A DNA stretch of 58,451 nucleotides from Propylenella binzhouense (GCF_009866965.1 NZ_SPKJ01000016.1:1-58451); one strand, 5' to 3'. Shown: positions 18,006 to 26,573, counted from the first letter of the stretch. Translations and numbers: made by a program. The notes: generated from the letters alone by a model not told the origin.

Positions 18006-19004
18006 ATGCCGAAAGCCTTTGCCATGACGGGGCCGCGGGATGCCGGGCCGGACGAGGCGGCCGCGCTTGCCGCGCTCGAGCGGCGGATCGGCGCGCGTCA
18101 TTTCCGCGAGCGGCTCCGCATCGAGGAGGCGCATGAGCGGCGCCATCGCGGGCGGCGGGCGCGCCTCCTCCATGGCGAGGGTCTTTTCTCGCTGCGGGGC
18201 CTCGTGGAGACCGCGCTCCGGCTCTCCGGCCTCCGCGCCCGCGCGCGGCGGAACGCGAGCGCGGTCGTGCTGCGGGAGAACGAGGTGGCGATCCCGCATC
18301 TCCCCGCGGCGTTCGAGGGCTACGCGATCCTGCAGATCTCGGACCTCCATTACGGCCCCGGCATGAGCCCGGGACTGACGGCGGCGATCGCCGGCCGCGT
18401 GGCGCCGCTTGCCTACGATCTCTGCGTGCTGACCGGGGACTATCGCCGGCGCACCTTCGGCCCCTGGCAGGATGCGGCGGACGAGCTGGCGCGGCTTCGC
18501 GCCCATCTCGCCGGCACGGTCTACGCCGTCCTCGGCAATCACGACACGATCCGCCTGGTGCCGGCGATGGAGGCGGCGGGCTACAAGCTCCTCCTCAACG
18601 AAGCGGTCCCGATCGAGCGCGCCGGCGCCGCGATCTTCCTCGCCGGGATCGAGGACGCCCACGACTACCGGCTCGAGGACTTCGCCCGCGCCACCGCAGG
18701 CGTCCCGGCGGACGCCGTCTCGATCCTGCTCTCCCATACGCCCGAGACCTATCGCGCGGCGGCGGAGGCGGGCTTCGACCTGATGCTGAGCGGCCATACG
18801 CATGGCGGGCAGATCTGCCTGCCGGGCGGCATACCCGTCCGCACCGAGGCGCGCAGCCCGCGGCGGATGGCGCAGGGCGCCTGGCGGTTCGGGCGCCTCG
18901 CCGGCTATACGGCGACCGGCGCCGGCACCTCGCTCGTCGACGCCCGCCTCAACTGTCCGCCCGAGGTGACGCTCCACCGCCTCCGGCGTGCGCCGGCTCA
19001 ATAG
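18006..19004 (+). CDS. Calcineurin-type metallophosphoesterase (YkuE-like)
   Basis: A 332-residue protein with the full metallophosphoesterase motif series: SDLHYG, LTGDY, LGNHD, LLSHTPE and SGHTHGGQ. The spacing and GGQICLPGG ending resemble B. subtilis YkuE, a phosphoesterase acting near the membrane. Unlike YkuE no signal peptide is seen; the N-terminal 80 residues are Arg-rich and alpha-helical. Its 3' end overlaps the convergent CarS-like gene by seven bases. A role in phospholipid or nucleotide turnover is possible but not shown. Confidence 0.88.
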   Translation: MPKAFAMTGPRDAGPDEAAALAALERRIGARHFRERLRIEEAHERRHRGRRARLLHGEGLFSLRGLVETALRLSGLRARARRNASAVVLRENEVAIPHLPAAFEGYAILQISDLHYGPGMSPGLTAAIAGRVAPLAYDLCVLTGDYRRRTFGPWQDAADELARLRAHLAGTVYAVLGNHDTIRLVPAMEAAGYKLLLNEAVPIERAGAAIFLAGIEDAHDYRLEDFARATAGVPADAVSILLSHTPETYRAAAEAGFDLMLSGHTHGGQICLPGGIPVRTEARSPRRMAQGAWRFGRLAGYTATGAGTSLVDARLNCPPEVTLHRLRRAPAQ

Positions 19005-19492
19005 GGCGTGTCGCGCAGCCGCAGCCGGTAGAGGATGCGCGAAAGCACCACCTCGAGGACCGTGAAGGCCGCGGTCACGGCGAGGATCCCGGACGGCTCG
19101 AGCCCGAGCGCGCCGCGATAGAGGAGGAGCGGCAGCAGCGCCTCGGGAACCTGGTCGAGCCCGAAGGCCTGCGCATGCGGCCTGAGCCCCAGCCGGCGCT
19201 TCGTGAAGCTCGCCGCGACGTCCCCGGCCATCGCGGCGGCGCCGATGCCGGCGCCGACCGTCCATCCGAGGCCGAGAAGCGAGGCCGCGAGTGCCGTCGA
19301 AAGAAGCGCGACGGCGAGGCCGCGGATCGTCTTCGACGCGCCGAGGAGCGGCCGCCCGTCGAAGAAGGCGAGGCCGAAATCGAGCGGCGCCGCGAGGCGA
19401 TCGCGGAAGAGGCGCCCGACGAACATCGGAACGCTGTTGGCGACCGCCACGAGGACGAGGGCCCGGACGAGCGGCAGGAACTCTTCCGTCAT
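18998..19492 (-). CDS. CDP-archaeol synthase (CarS)-like membrane protein
   Basis: A 164-residue membrane protein with four to five hydrophobic segments. Blocks FFDGRPLLGASKTIRG, AMAGDVAASFTKRRLG and FGLDQVPEALLPL correspond to the CarS family (PF01864), which in archaea activates unsaturated archaetidic acid with CTP and is related to bacterial CdsA. Bacterial homologues are widespread but their lipid substrate is unsettled. It diverges from the lipid-kinase-like gene (47 bases between starts), which supports a lipid-related context. Confidence 0.8.
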   Translation of the reverse strand: MTEEFLPLVRALVLVAVANSVPMFVGRLFRDRLAAPLDFGLAFFDGRPLLGASKTIRGLAVALLSTALAASLLGLGWTVGAGIGAAAMAGDVAASFTKRRLGLRPHAQAFGLDQVPEALLPLLLYRGALGLEPSGILAVTAAFTVLEVVLSRILYRLRLRDTPY

Positions 19493-19539
19493 CGCCCGGC
19501 CGCTCGCTGCCCGGCCCCGGCATCCCCATATGCCCGAAC

Positions 19540-20439
19540 ATGCGACCCGGGTGCGAGCGACGGCAGGATTCCCATCGGAGGCGCGCGCTCCTGCTCCTGA
19601 ACCGCCGGGCGCGCCGGGGCACGCATTCCATCGACGGGGCCCGGGCCGTGTTCGGCCGGAACGCCATCGAGCTCGTCGAGCCCGAGATCGGCGCCGCGGG
19701 CATGGCGGACCGGGTCCGGGAGGCGGCGGACATCGACCTGGTGATCGTCGGCGGCGGCGACGGCAGCCTGAACTCGGTCGCCCGCGCCGTCATCGAGCGG
19801 GACCTGCCGCTCGGCATCCTGCCGCTCGGCACCGCCAACGACCTCGCGCGCACGCTCGCGATCCCGCCCGATCCGGTGCGGGCGGCGGAGGTGATCGCCG
19901 CCGGCCACACGCGCCGGCTGGACCTCGGGGAGGTCAACGGCCACCCCTTCTTCAACGTGGCGAGCGTCGGCTTCAGCGCCGATCTCGCGCGCGGGCTGAC
20001 GGCGGAGGCCAAGCGCCGCTGGGGCGTCCTCGGCTACGGCGCGGCGGCGCTTCGGATCCTGTCGCAGAGCCGTCCCTTCACCTTGCACATCGCGCATGAC
20101 GGCCGGATCGAGAAGGTCCGGACCATCCAGCTCTCGGTCGGCAACGGGCGCTTCTACGGCGGCGGGATGACGGTCGAGGCGAATGCCCGCCCCGACGACG
20201 GCAGGCTCGACGTCTACAGCCTCGAAGTGCCGCACTGGTGGCACCTCCTCGCGCTGGCGCCGGCGCTGCGCAGGGGCACGCAGGGCCGCTGGAAACATGT
20301 GCGCGCCTTCGGGACGACCGCGCTGGAGCTGACCACCAGGAGGCCGCACGACGTCAATGCCGACGGCGAGCTCGTCACGACGACGCCCGCCGCGTTCCGC
20401 ATCCTGCCGCATGCGATCGAGGTCTTCGCGCCGCGCTGA
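19540..20439 (+). CDS. Diacylglycerol kinase-family (YegS-like) lipid kinase
   Basis: A 299-residue protein with the nucleotide-binding motif VIVGGGDGSLN, followed by LPLGTANDLARTL, FFNVASVGFSADLA and a C-terminal beta-sandwich ending with NADGELVTTTPAAFRILP. These are hallmarks of the DagK/YegS/sphingosine kinase superfamily. It probably phosphorylates a lipid at the cytoplasmic membrane face. The start is uncertain: ATG 19540 has no good ribosome-binding site, but the conserved domain starts about 17 residues later (ALLLLNRRARRG), so any longer version is unlikely. Confidence 0.87.
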   Translation: MRPGCERRQDSHRRRALLLLNRRARRGTHSIDGARAVFGRNAIELVEPEIGAAGMADRVREAADIDLVIVGGGDGSLNSVARAVIERDLPLGILPLGTANDLARTLAIPPDPVRAAEVIAAGHTRRLDLGEVNGHPFFNVASVGFSADLARGLTAEAKRRWGVLGYGAAALRILSQSRPFTLHIAHDGRIEKVRTIQLSVGNGRFYGGGMTVEANARPDDGRLDVYSLEVPHWWHLLALAPALRRGTQGRWKHVRAFGTTALELTTRRPHDVNADGELVTTTPAAFRILPHAIEVFAPR

Positions 20440-20490
20440 GTCGCGCTGAGTCGGCGCGGCGCGCCCCGGCATGCCATGCGCGGCAGGGGC

Positions 20491-21363
20491 TCACGCGCTC
20501 GCGGCGAGCTTGTCCTGCGTCCTCGTCTCGAAGTCGCCGGCATCGTGGCGCTCGCGGAGCTGCTCCGAAGGGTCGCCGCTGAGGCGGTTGACCATCCGGC
20601 CGCGCCGCACCGCGGGCCGCTCGAGCAGGGCGTCGGCCCAGCGCAGGACGTGCCGGTATTCCTCGACCGCGAGGAATTCCGCCGCGCCGTAGAGCCAGCC
20701 CTTCACGAGGCCGCCATACCAGGGGAAGACCGCCATGTCGGCGATCGTGTAGGCGTCGCCGGCAAGAAATTCGCTCTCGGCGAGCCGCCGGTCCAGCACG
20801 TCGAGCTGCCGCTTCGTCTCCATCGCGTAGCGGTCGATGGCATATTCCATCTTGGTCGGGGCGTAGGCGTAGAAATGGCCGAAACCCCCGCCGAGATAGG
20901 GCGCGCTCCCCATCTGCCAGAACAGCCAGGACAGGCATTCGGCATGCGCGGCGGGCTCAGTCGGCAGGAAGGCCCCGAACTTCTCGGCGAGGTAGAGCAG
21001 GATCGCGCCCGACTCGAAGACGCGAATGGGCTCCGGACCGGACCGGTCCATCAGCGCGGGAATCTTGGAGTTCGGATTGACCGCGACGAAGCCGCTGCCG
21101 AACTGCTCGCCCTCGCCGATCCTGATGAGCCAGGCATCGTATTCGGCGCCGCTCACGCCGAGCGCCAGCAGCTCCTCGAGCAGGATGGTGACCTTCTGGC
21201 CGTTGGGCGTGGCGAGCGAATAGAGCTGGAGGGGATGGCGCCCGACCGGCAGCTCCTTCTCGTGGGTGGGGCCGGCCACCGGCCGGTTGATGCTGGCGAA
21301 CCTGCCGCCGTTCGGCTTCCAGGTCCAGGTAGTCGGCGGGGTGTACTCGGACGGACCGCTCAT
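20491..21363 (-). CDS. yghU: YghU-type glutathione S-transferase
   Basis: A 290-residue GST of the YghU/Ure2p-like nu class. The N-terminal extension TTWTWKPNGGRFASINRP precedes the thioredoxin fold (LYSLATPNGQKVTILLEELL, NPNSKIPAL, FESGAILLYLAEK); the helical domain includes MEYAIDRYAMETKRQLDVL and the capping-box region FLAGDAYTIADMAV. E. coli YghU has disulfide-bond reductase activity with glutathione. ATG 21363 has AGGAG seven bases upstream, so the longer start at 21405 is rejected. Confidence 0.92.
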   Translation of the reverse strand: MSGPSEYTPPTTWTWKPNGGRFASINRPVAGPTHEKELPVGRHPLQLYSLATPNGQKVTILLEELLALGVSGAEYDAWLIRIGEGEQFGSGFVAVNPNSKIPALMDRSGPEPIRVFESGAILLYLAEKFGAFLPTEPAAHAECLSWLFWQMGSAPYLGGGFGHFYAYAPTKMEYAIDRYAMETKRQLDVLDRRLAESEFLAGDAYTIADMAVFPWYGGLVKGWLYGAAEFLAVEEYRHVLRWADALLERPAVRRGRMVNRLSGDPSEQLRERHDAGDFETRTQDKLAASA

Positions 21364-21522
21364 TCCACGTCTCCTGAGCTTACGCGGTGTGTCACGGTCC
21401 ATCATAGGGCGCGCTCCCGCCGCCGTCCCGATCCTCGGACGCCCAGATTGTGCACTGCACGAAATTTATGCCGGTGGGGCGACGAGCCGGCCCTGCAGAG
21501 CCGGTCCGGGCGGACGCGGCGC

Positions 21523-21777
21523 CTACGCCTCGGCTGCCGGGCGGCCATCGTCTGCCGTGGCGCGGCGCGGCGCCTCGCGCACGGCGTAGCGGTCGGCATG
21601 GTCCGTCCAGGCGCGGACCTTTTCCGCCCGGCAGAAGCACGCGATCGCCTTCGCGACCGCGCTGCCCTCGGAATCGGCCGCGACGTCCACGGCGCGCTGG
21701 CAGATCTCCAGGTCGCGGCCGTAGCCGTTCCCGACCGTCTTGAAGAAGACGACGCGGTAGCGCTGGGTGCTGGGCAT
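21523..21777 (-). CDS. Small protein of unknown function, 84 residues
   Basis: The ATG at 21777 has a near-perfect AAGGAGG site six bases upstream, which strongly supports translation. The sequence RYRVVFFKTVGNGYGRDLEICQRAVDV continues with a helical middle and two Cys in AIACFCRAEK. I do not recognise a named domain; it resembles short alphaproteobacterial hypothetical proteins. It diverges from the CBS-BON gene with an FNR-type box between them (21853-21866), so it may share oxygen control. The 159 bases downstream before yghU hold nothing recognisable. Confidence 0.65.
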   Translation of the reverse strand: MPSTQRYRVVFFKTVGNGYGRDLEICQRAVDVAADSEGSAVAKAIACFCRAEKVRAWTDHADRYAVREAPRRATADDGRPAAEA

Positions 21778-21852
21778 CTCTGTCCTCCTTGCGGAAGTCG
21801 GCGCGGCCCGGTCGGCCGGAAGCACCTTCACAGCCCCGGGCCCGATCCGGCC

Positions 21853-21893
21853 TTGACCCAGGTCAATCCCTTTCCCAGCCCCGCGCCTATCAT
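21853..21893 (+). promoter_or_regulatory. FNR-dependent class II promoter of the CBS-BON gene
   Basis: The dyad TTGACCCAGGTCAA (21853-21866) is a TTGAC-N4-GTCAA FNR/Anr/FixK site. A TATCAT hexamer at 21888-21893 has its centre 31 bases from the centre of the dyad, almost exactly the spacing expected when FNR is bound at -41.5. The CBS-BON start codon follows 34 bases further. This is the best-formed of three such boxes in the window. Confidence 0.75.
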
Positions 21894-21926
21894 GTCCGCG
21901 CATTGCGGAATGCGGAGGGCAAGCCA

Positions 21927-22622
21927 GTGCTGGCGCGCGACATCATGACGTCCCCGGTCGTCTCGGTCGATCCGGACGCCTCGGTCGAAGACATTGCGAA
22001 GCTCCTGCTCGCCAAGGGGATCAGCGCCGTCCCGGTGGTCGATCCGGAAAAGGGCGCCGTCGGCATGGTCAGCGAGGCCGATCTCATGCACCGGCCGGAG
22101 CTCGGGGCGCAGACCCGCCGGCGCTGGTGGCTGGACCTCTTCGCCGCGCGCGAGGTCGCGCTCGCGAAGGAGTTCGTGAAGCAGCACGGCCTCAAGGCCC
22201 GGGACGTCATGCACGAAGGCGTCGAAAGCGTCGCCCCGGAGGCGGACGCGGCCGACATCGTTGCCGCCATGGAGGCGGCCGGCGTCAGGCGCGTGCTCGT
22301 CCGGGAGGGCGGCGAGCTCCGCGGCATCGTGACCCGCTCCAACCTGCTGCCCGCCTTCCTCGCCGGCCGCGAGGCGCAACGGGCGGCGGAGCGAGACGGG
22401 TCCATCCGTGCCGCGATCCTGGAGAAGCTTGCCGGCCAGCCCTGGGCGACGCTGGCGCGGGACGGCGTGCGCGTCTCCGAGGGCGTTGTGACCTTGAGCG
22501 GCGTCGTCTCCTCCGAAGAGGAGCGGCGGGCGCTCCGCATCGCCGCCGAATCGGTGCCCGGCGTGACGCGTGTCATTGACCGTACGGAAATCGCCGTCTC
22601 CGCGGTGCCCTACTGGGATTAG
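21927..22622 (+). CDS. CBS-pair and BON domain protein
   Basis: A 231-residue cytoplasmic protein: CBS 1 at about residues 5-60 (ARDIMTSPVVSVDPDASVEDIAKLLL), CBS 2 at about 93-145 (ARDVMHEGVESVAPEADAADI), and a C-terminal BON domain at about 160-225 (VTLSGVVSSEEERRALRIAAE). CBS pairs bind adenine nucleotides and BON domains often associate with membranes or lipids. The GTG at 21927 has GGAGGG eight bases upstream. The FNR-type promoter suggests a role in low-oxygen or stationary-phase adaptation; the precise function of this architecture is not known. Confidence 0.88.
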   Translation: MLARDIMTSPVVSVDPDASVEDIAKLLLAKGISAVPVVDPEKGAVGMVSEADLMHRPELGAQTRRRWWLDLFAAREVALAKEFVKQHGLKARDVMHEGVESVAPEADAADIVAAMEAAGVRRVLVREGGELRGIVTRSNLLPAFLAGREAQRAAERDGSIRAAILEKLAGQPWATLARDGVRVSEGVVTLSGVVSSEEERRALRIAAESVPGVTRVIDRTEIAVSAVPYWD

Positions 22623-22665
22623 GCGGCGGGGACGGGCGCGGTTGCGCCGCGCCGGCGCGTTCCGC

Positions 22666-22679
22666 TTGACGTGCATCAA
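22666..22679. promoter_or_regulatory. FNR/FixK-type site upstream of the hibernation factor gene
   Basis: TTGACGTGCATCAA matches the TTGAY-N4-RTCAA consensus. It is 75 bases before the start at 22754, giving room for an activated promoter, with a weak -10-like TTGCAT at 22702-22707. The immediately preceding bases (CCGC) are the same as in front of the box at 11205. Confidence 0.65.
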
Positions 22680-22753
22680 GGCCGGGCGGATCGGAAGCGT
22701 CTTGCATGCAGCCATGCGCGGGCGTCGACGCCCCAATCCGGAGAGGAGCGCCC

Positions 22754-23302
22754 ATGCAAGTCGAACCGGTCATCACCTTTCACGGGATGGCGCCGTCCGC
22801 GAACGCCGAGGAGAAGATCATCGCGCACATCGGGCATCTCGAGGCGACCCACGGCCGCATCGTCTCCTGCCGCGTCACGGTGGAGGCGCCGCACCATCAC
22901 GGCCGGCAGGGCGCGATCTACCAGGTCTCGATCGACATTCGCGCGCCGGCCGGCGAGGTGACGGCGAGCAACGCGCACGAGATGGACCACGCGCACGAGG
23001 ACCTGCTCGTGGCGATCCGCGACGCCTTCGATGCGGCGGAGCGCCGGCTCGAGGACCTGGTCCGGCGCCGCGACCCGAACCGGACCAAGGTCCATCCGAC
23101 GATCGGCCACGGCGCCATCGCGCGCATCGTCGCAGCGGACGGCTACGGTTTCATCGCGACCCCTGACGGCCGCGAGTTCTATTTCGACCGGGGCGGCATG
23201 AGCGCGGATGCGTGGGACGAGCTGAAGCCCGGGACGCCGGTCCGGTTCGACGAGCGGGACGGCGAGCGCGGGCCCTATGCCACGGCGGTGCGGCCGCTCT
23301 GA
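22754..23302 (+). CDS. Ribosome hibernation factor (HPF/RaiA) fused to a cold-shock domain
   Basis: A 182-residue protein. Residues 1-100 form a ribosomal S30AE/HPF domain (VITFHGMAPSANAEEKIIAHIGHLEATHGRI ending with AHEDLLVAIRDAFDAAERRLEDL), which binds the 30S decoding site and silences ribosomes. Residues about 115-180 form a CspA-like domain: HGAIARIVAADGYGFI with the RNA-binding aromatics and EFYFDRGGM. The long HPF dimerisation tail is replaced by this domain. The ATG at 22754 follows GAGAGGAG; the earlier start at 22706 has none. An FNR-type box upstream predicts induction at low oxygen. Confidence 0.9.
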   Translation: MQVEPVITFHGMAPSANAEEKIIAHIGHLEATHGRIVSCRVTVEAPHHHGRQGAIYQVSIDIRAPAGEVTASNAHEMDHAHEDLLVAIRDAFDAAERRLEDLVRRRDPNRTKVHPTIGHGAIARIVAADGYGFIATPDGREFYFDRGGMSADAWDELKPGTPVRFDERDGERGPYATAVRPL

Positions 23303-23317
23303 CGGCGCGGCGCGCCC

Positions 23318-24598
23318 TCAGGCGCCCGCCGGCTCCGGCATCTCGAAATCGAGCCGGCGCAATCCGTGCCGGATCTCCGGGCAGCTCATGAAGAGCCGCC
23401 ACAGGAGCCCCGACCGGTAGTTCTCGATCATTCCGAGGATCTGGCCCTGATCGATGCCGATCAGGTCGCGCGAGAACCACCCGGCGGCCTCGCTGAAGCT
23501 CGACGTGAAGCCGAATGCGGTGAAGATCCTGTCGCCGAGCCGCTCGGTGAAGGTTCTCAAGGCGGCCATCGCCTGGTCCGGCAGATAGGGGAAGCTGCCG
23601 AGCGCCGCATTGGGCGCGATGAAGCCGAGGTCGCGGGTCGGCGAGAGCTCGCCATAGCCGCCGGACGTATCGTCGGACGTCAGCCCCCAGCAATCGGCCC
23701 CGTAGCCCGCGAACCCGCCCGGATTGCGCACGCAATGCTCGAAGTTGATGAGCGCGTGGCGGCGGTTCTGCTCGGCATAATCGGCGTAGCGGTCCCGGAG
23801 TCCGCGCGGGTCGAGCCCCAGGAACGAGTAGTGGGCGAAGCAGAGCGGACCGCCGAAGGCGGGGCCGAGCGGCAGCTCGATCCCGTAATAGCGTTGGCCG
23901 TTGCGGAAGCTTGCGCCGCCCGCCCAGCCGCGGTGATAGGCCTCCGGCCGGATCGGATGGGTGGGCGAGGACGCCGCGAGCACATAGGCGACGAGACACT
24001 CGTTCCAGCCGCGGATCGGGAGGTTCATCGCGAAGCCCCGGCTGGGGCTCCAGTGCCAGTAGAGGACGTCCTCGCCGCCGCGCGTGTGCCAGTCCCACTC
24101 CGCCCGCGCCCACAGCCGGTCGACCGCCGCCCGGAGCGCGGACTCCACCTCGCCGGCGCCGCCGAAATATTGCCGGGCGCACAGCAGGCCCTCGAACAGG
24201 AAGGCCGTCTCGACGAGGTCGCCGCCGTCGTCATCCGGCGAGAAGGCGATCGTGGCGCCGGTGCGCCCGTCCATCCAGTGCGGGAAGATGCCGTGATGGC
24301 TCTCCGCCGCCTCCAGGAAGCGGAGCTTCCGGAGCAGCCGGCGCGCGGCTTCCCCGCGCTCCACCCAGCCGCGCTCGGCCCCGATGACGGCCGCCATCGC
24401 TCCGAAGCCGGACGCCCCCGTCGCGACGAGATCGCCGGGCGGGGCGCCGACCGTCACGCGCTCGGGCGTCATGCCGCTCGCCGGATGGGCGAGATCCCAG
24501 AAGAACCGGAAGGTGCGCCTCTGGACGAGATCGAGGAGGGCGGGATCGTCCGGCGCGCCGCCGCGCCGTCCTTCTCCCTGATGCGGGCGATCGGTCAT
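23318..24598 (-). CDS. Glucoamylase-like family protein (PF10091)
   Basis: A 426-residue protein whose blocks TFRFFWDLAHPASGM, DLVETAFLFEGLLCARQYF, YWHWSPSRGFAMNLPIRGWNECL and LTSDDTSGGYGELSPTRDLGFIAPNAALGS match the glycoamylase-like domain found alone or in cyclic beta-1,2-glucan synthases. No signal peptide is visible, so it may be cytoplasmic or exported by an unusual route. It starts 14 bases after the ABC transporter gene and is likely co-transcribed with it. A longer open frame upstream (to 25309) only shadows that gene. The substrate is inferred to be a glucan but is unproven. Confidence 0.88.
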   Translation of the reverse strand: MTDRPHQGEGRRGGAPDDPALLDLVQRRTFRFFWDLAHPASGMTPERVTVGAPPGDLVATGASGFGAMAAVIGAERGWVERGEAARRLLRKLRFLEAAESHHGIFPHWMDGRTGATIAFSPDDDGGDLVETAFLFEGLLCARQYFGGAGEVESALRAAVDRLWARAEWDWHTRGGEDVLYWHWSPSRGFAMNLPIRGWNECLVAYVLAASSPTHPIRPEAYHRGWAGGASFRNGQRYYGIELPLGPAFGGPLCFAHYSFLGLDPRGLRDRYADYAEQNRRHALINFEHCVRNPGGFAGYGADCWGLTSDDTSGGYGELSPTRDLGFIAPNAALGSFPYLPDQAMAALRTFTERLGDRIFTAFGFTSSFSEAAGWFSRDLIGIDQGQILGMIENYRSGLLWRLFMSCPEIRHGLRRLDFEMPEPAGA

Positions 24599-24611
24599 GG
24601 CGCGCGGGCCC

Positions 24612-26462
24612 TCACGGCAGCGCCGGGCCCGGCAGGCCGAGCGGCCCGGGTGCCGGCGGGGGAGACTTGGCCGCAGGATGGCGGTGCTCCTTCCCGATCT
24701 CGGGGATGGCGGGAGAAGGCTGCGGGACCCGCACGAGGTGCAGCGTCCGGCCGAAGAAGGCGTCGCCGGCGCCGGAGCGGCTCGTGCTGACGACCGCCGT
24801 GCCGGGAAGCTCGGTCTGGAACAGCGAGAGCACCAGCTGCCGCCGGTCGCGGTCGAGCGCGCTCGTCGCCTCGTCGAGAAACACCCAGCGGGGCTTTCGG
24901 AGGAGCATCCGCGCGACGGCCAGCCGCTGCTGCTCGCTGAGCGTGAGCTCGCGGTCCCAGCGCGCCCGCCGATCGAGCGAGCCGGCGAGGTGGCCGAGCC
25001 CGGTGCATTCGAGCGCGCGGCGCATCGCATCCTCGCCGGTGCGGTCCGGATCCGCCGGCGGTGCGAGGACGGTGCGCAGGGAATCGGGCAGCAGGTAGGG
25101 CCGTTCCGGCATGAACATGATCTCTCCGCGGGATGGCAGCCGGACCTCGCCGGAGCCCCACGGCCACAGGCCGGCGACGGCGCGGACGAAGGTGCTCTTG
25201 CCGGCGCCCGGCTCGCCGACGACGAGGACGTGTTCGCCGGGTGCGATCTCGACATGCCTCTCCTCGAGCCGGCTGCGGTCCCTGGCGAGCGCCAGTTCGA
25301 GGTCGTCAAACCGGATCGTCTCCGTAGCCTGTTCGGTGACCCTGATCCGTTCGACGCCGGCGCCGAGCGCCGCTATCCCGCCGAGGGCATGGTCGAAGGC
25401 GAGCACCCTGAAGACCGTCGCGCGCCAGTCCGCGATCCGGGCGAGATTGTCGATGAACCACCGGAGCGCCTGCTGGACCTGCGAGAAGGCGTTCGCGACC
25501 ATCATCAGCCCGCCGAAGGTGAGCGTGCCGCCGAAATAGCCGGGCGCGGCGACGAGGATCGGCACCACGATGGCGAGCCAGCCATAGCCCGAGGTGACCC
25601 AGGTGAGCCGCACCAGCGCGCCGGCGAGCCGGCGCGAGATGGCGAGCACGGAGCCGAGCTCCGCGCCGAGCCGCCGCCGCTCCTCGGCCTCGGCGGCGTT
25701 GAGGCCGATACCCTCGGCGTTCTCGCTGGCGCGCACGATCGCGAAGCGGAACTCGGCCTCGCGGGAATAGCGCTCCGCGTTGAGCCGGACGAGCGGCCGG
25801 CCGACGAGCCAGCTCAGGCCGGAGCCGAGCGCCGCGTAGAGAAGGGCGCACCAGACCATGTAGCCCGGTATCGTCACGGTCGTGCCCCGGAACGGGAACG
25901 CGATCTCGGCGGAGAGCATCCAGAGCACGCCGACGAAGGTGAGGAGAAGGAGCGTCGCCTGCAGCAGCCCGACGGCAAGATCGGCCGAGAGCTCGGCGAC
26001 ATGCCGCACGTCCTCCTGGATCCGCTGGTCCGGGTTGACCGCGATCTCGCCGGCGAGCGCGAGCTGATAGGGCCGCTTCGGCTTCAGCCACTCGTCGAGG
26101 AGCACCTCCGTGACCGCCTGGCGGAGCCTGATCTTGAGGCGCTCGTGGAGCCAGGTCTGCGAGACCACCAGGAGGAGCAGCACGGTCGCGATCCCGGCGA
26201 AGACGACGAGCTGGTCGAGGAACGCGCCGCCGTCCTTCTGCTCGAGCGCGTTGTAGAACGGCCGGTACCATGCGTTGAGCGCGATCTGCGCGGCGGCGTT
26301 GGCGACGACCACCGCGACGATCGCGATGGCGAGGACGGCGAGGCGGGTGCGGATCGCCGACCGCCCCAGGATCGCGAGGCCGCGCCGGATCTGCGCGAGC
26401 GGCGAGCCGGCCGGCATCGGCCCGGAGGCGGGCGCTCCGGCGCGGTCGTGGTCGGTTGTCAT
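24612..26462 (-). CDS. SbmA/BacA-like ABC transporter, fused permease-ATPase
   Basis: A 616-residue half-transporter. The membrane domain (about 35-330, six segments) is of the ABC_membrane_2/SbmA-BacA type (WYRPFYNALEQKDGGAFLDQL, LNPDQRIQEDVR-like VNPDQRIQEDVR). The ATPase follows: Walker A GEPGAGKST, signature LSEQQRLAVAR in place of LSGGQ, Walker B WVFLDEATSALD. Relatives include YddA and Mycobacterium Rv1819c, which move peptides, cobalamin or long-chain lipids. Pairing with a glucoamylase-like protein suggests an envelope-related task. The Pro-rich C-terminal 35 residues lie beyond the conserved domain. Confidence 0.9.
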   Translation of the reverse strand: MTTDHDRAGAPASGPMPAGSPLAQIRRGLAILGRSAIRTRLAVLAIAIVAVVVANAAAQIALNAWYRPFYNALEQKDGGAFLDQLVVFAGIATVLLLLVVSQTWLHERLKIRLRQAVTEVLLDEWLKPKRPYQLALAGEIAVNPDQRIQEDVRHVAELSADLAVGLLQATLLLLTFVGVLWMLSAEIAFPFRGTTVTIPGYMVWCALLYAALGSGLSWLVGRPLVRLNAERYSREAEFRFAIVRASENAEGIGLNAAEAEERRRLGAELGSVLAISRRLAGALVRLTWVTSGYGWLAIVVPILVAAPGYFGGTLTFGGLMMVANAFSQVQQALRWFIDNLARIADWRATVFRVLAFDHALGGIAALGAGVERIRVTEQATETIRFDDLELALARDRSRLEERHVEIAPGEHVLVVGEPGAGKSTFVRAVAGLWPWGSGEVRLPSRGEIMFMPERPYLLPDSLRTVLAPPADPDRTGEDAMRRALECTGLGHLAGSLDRRARWDRELTLSEQQRLAVARMLLRKPRWVFLDEATSALDRDRRQLVLSLFQTELPGTAVVSTSRSGAGDAFFGRTLHLVRVPQPSPAIPEIGKEHRHPAAKSPPPAPGPLGLPGPALP

Positions 26463-26573
26463 CTGCCAGTACTCTGGTGCGCGGCTCCCGTCTTATAGAG
26501 GAGGAGAGGGCCCCTCCTGTAGAGGAAGCGACGCATGCCGGCGCGGAGGCGGGGCGTCGGGAGCCTCGCCGGC

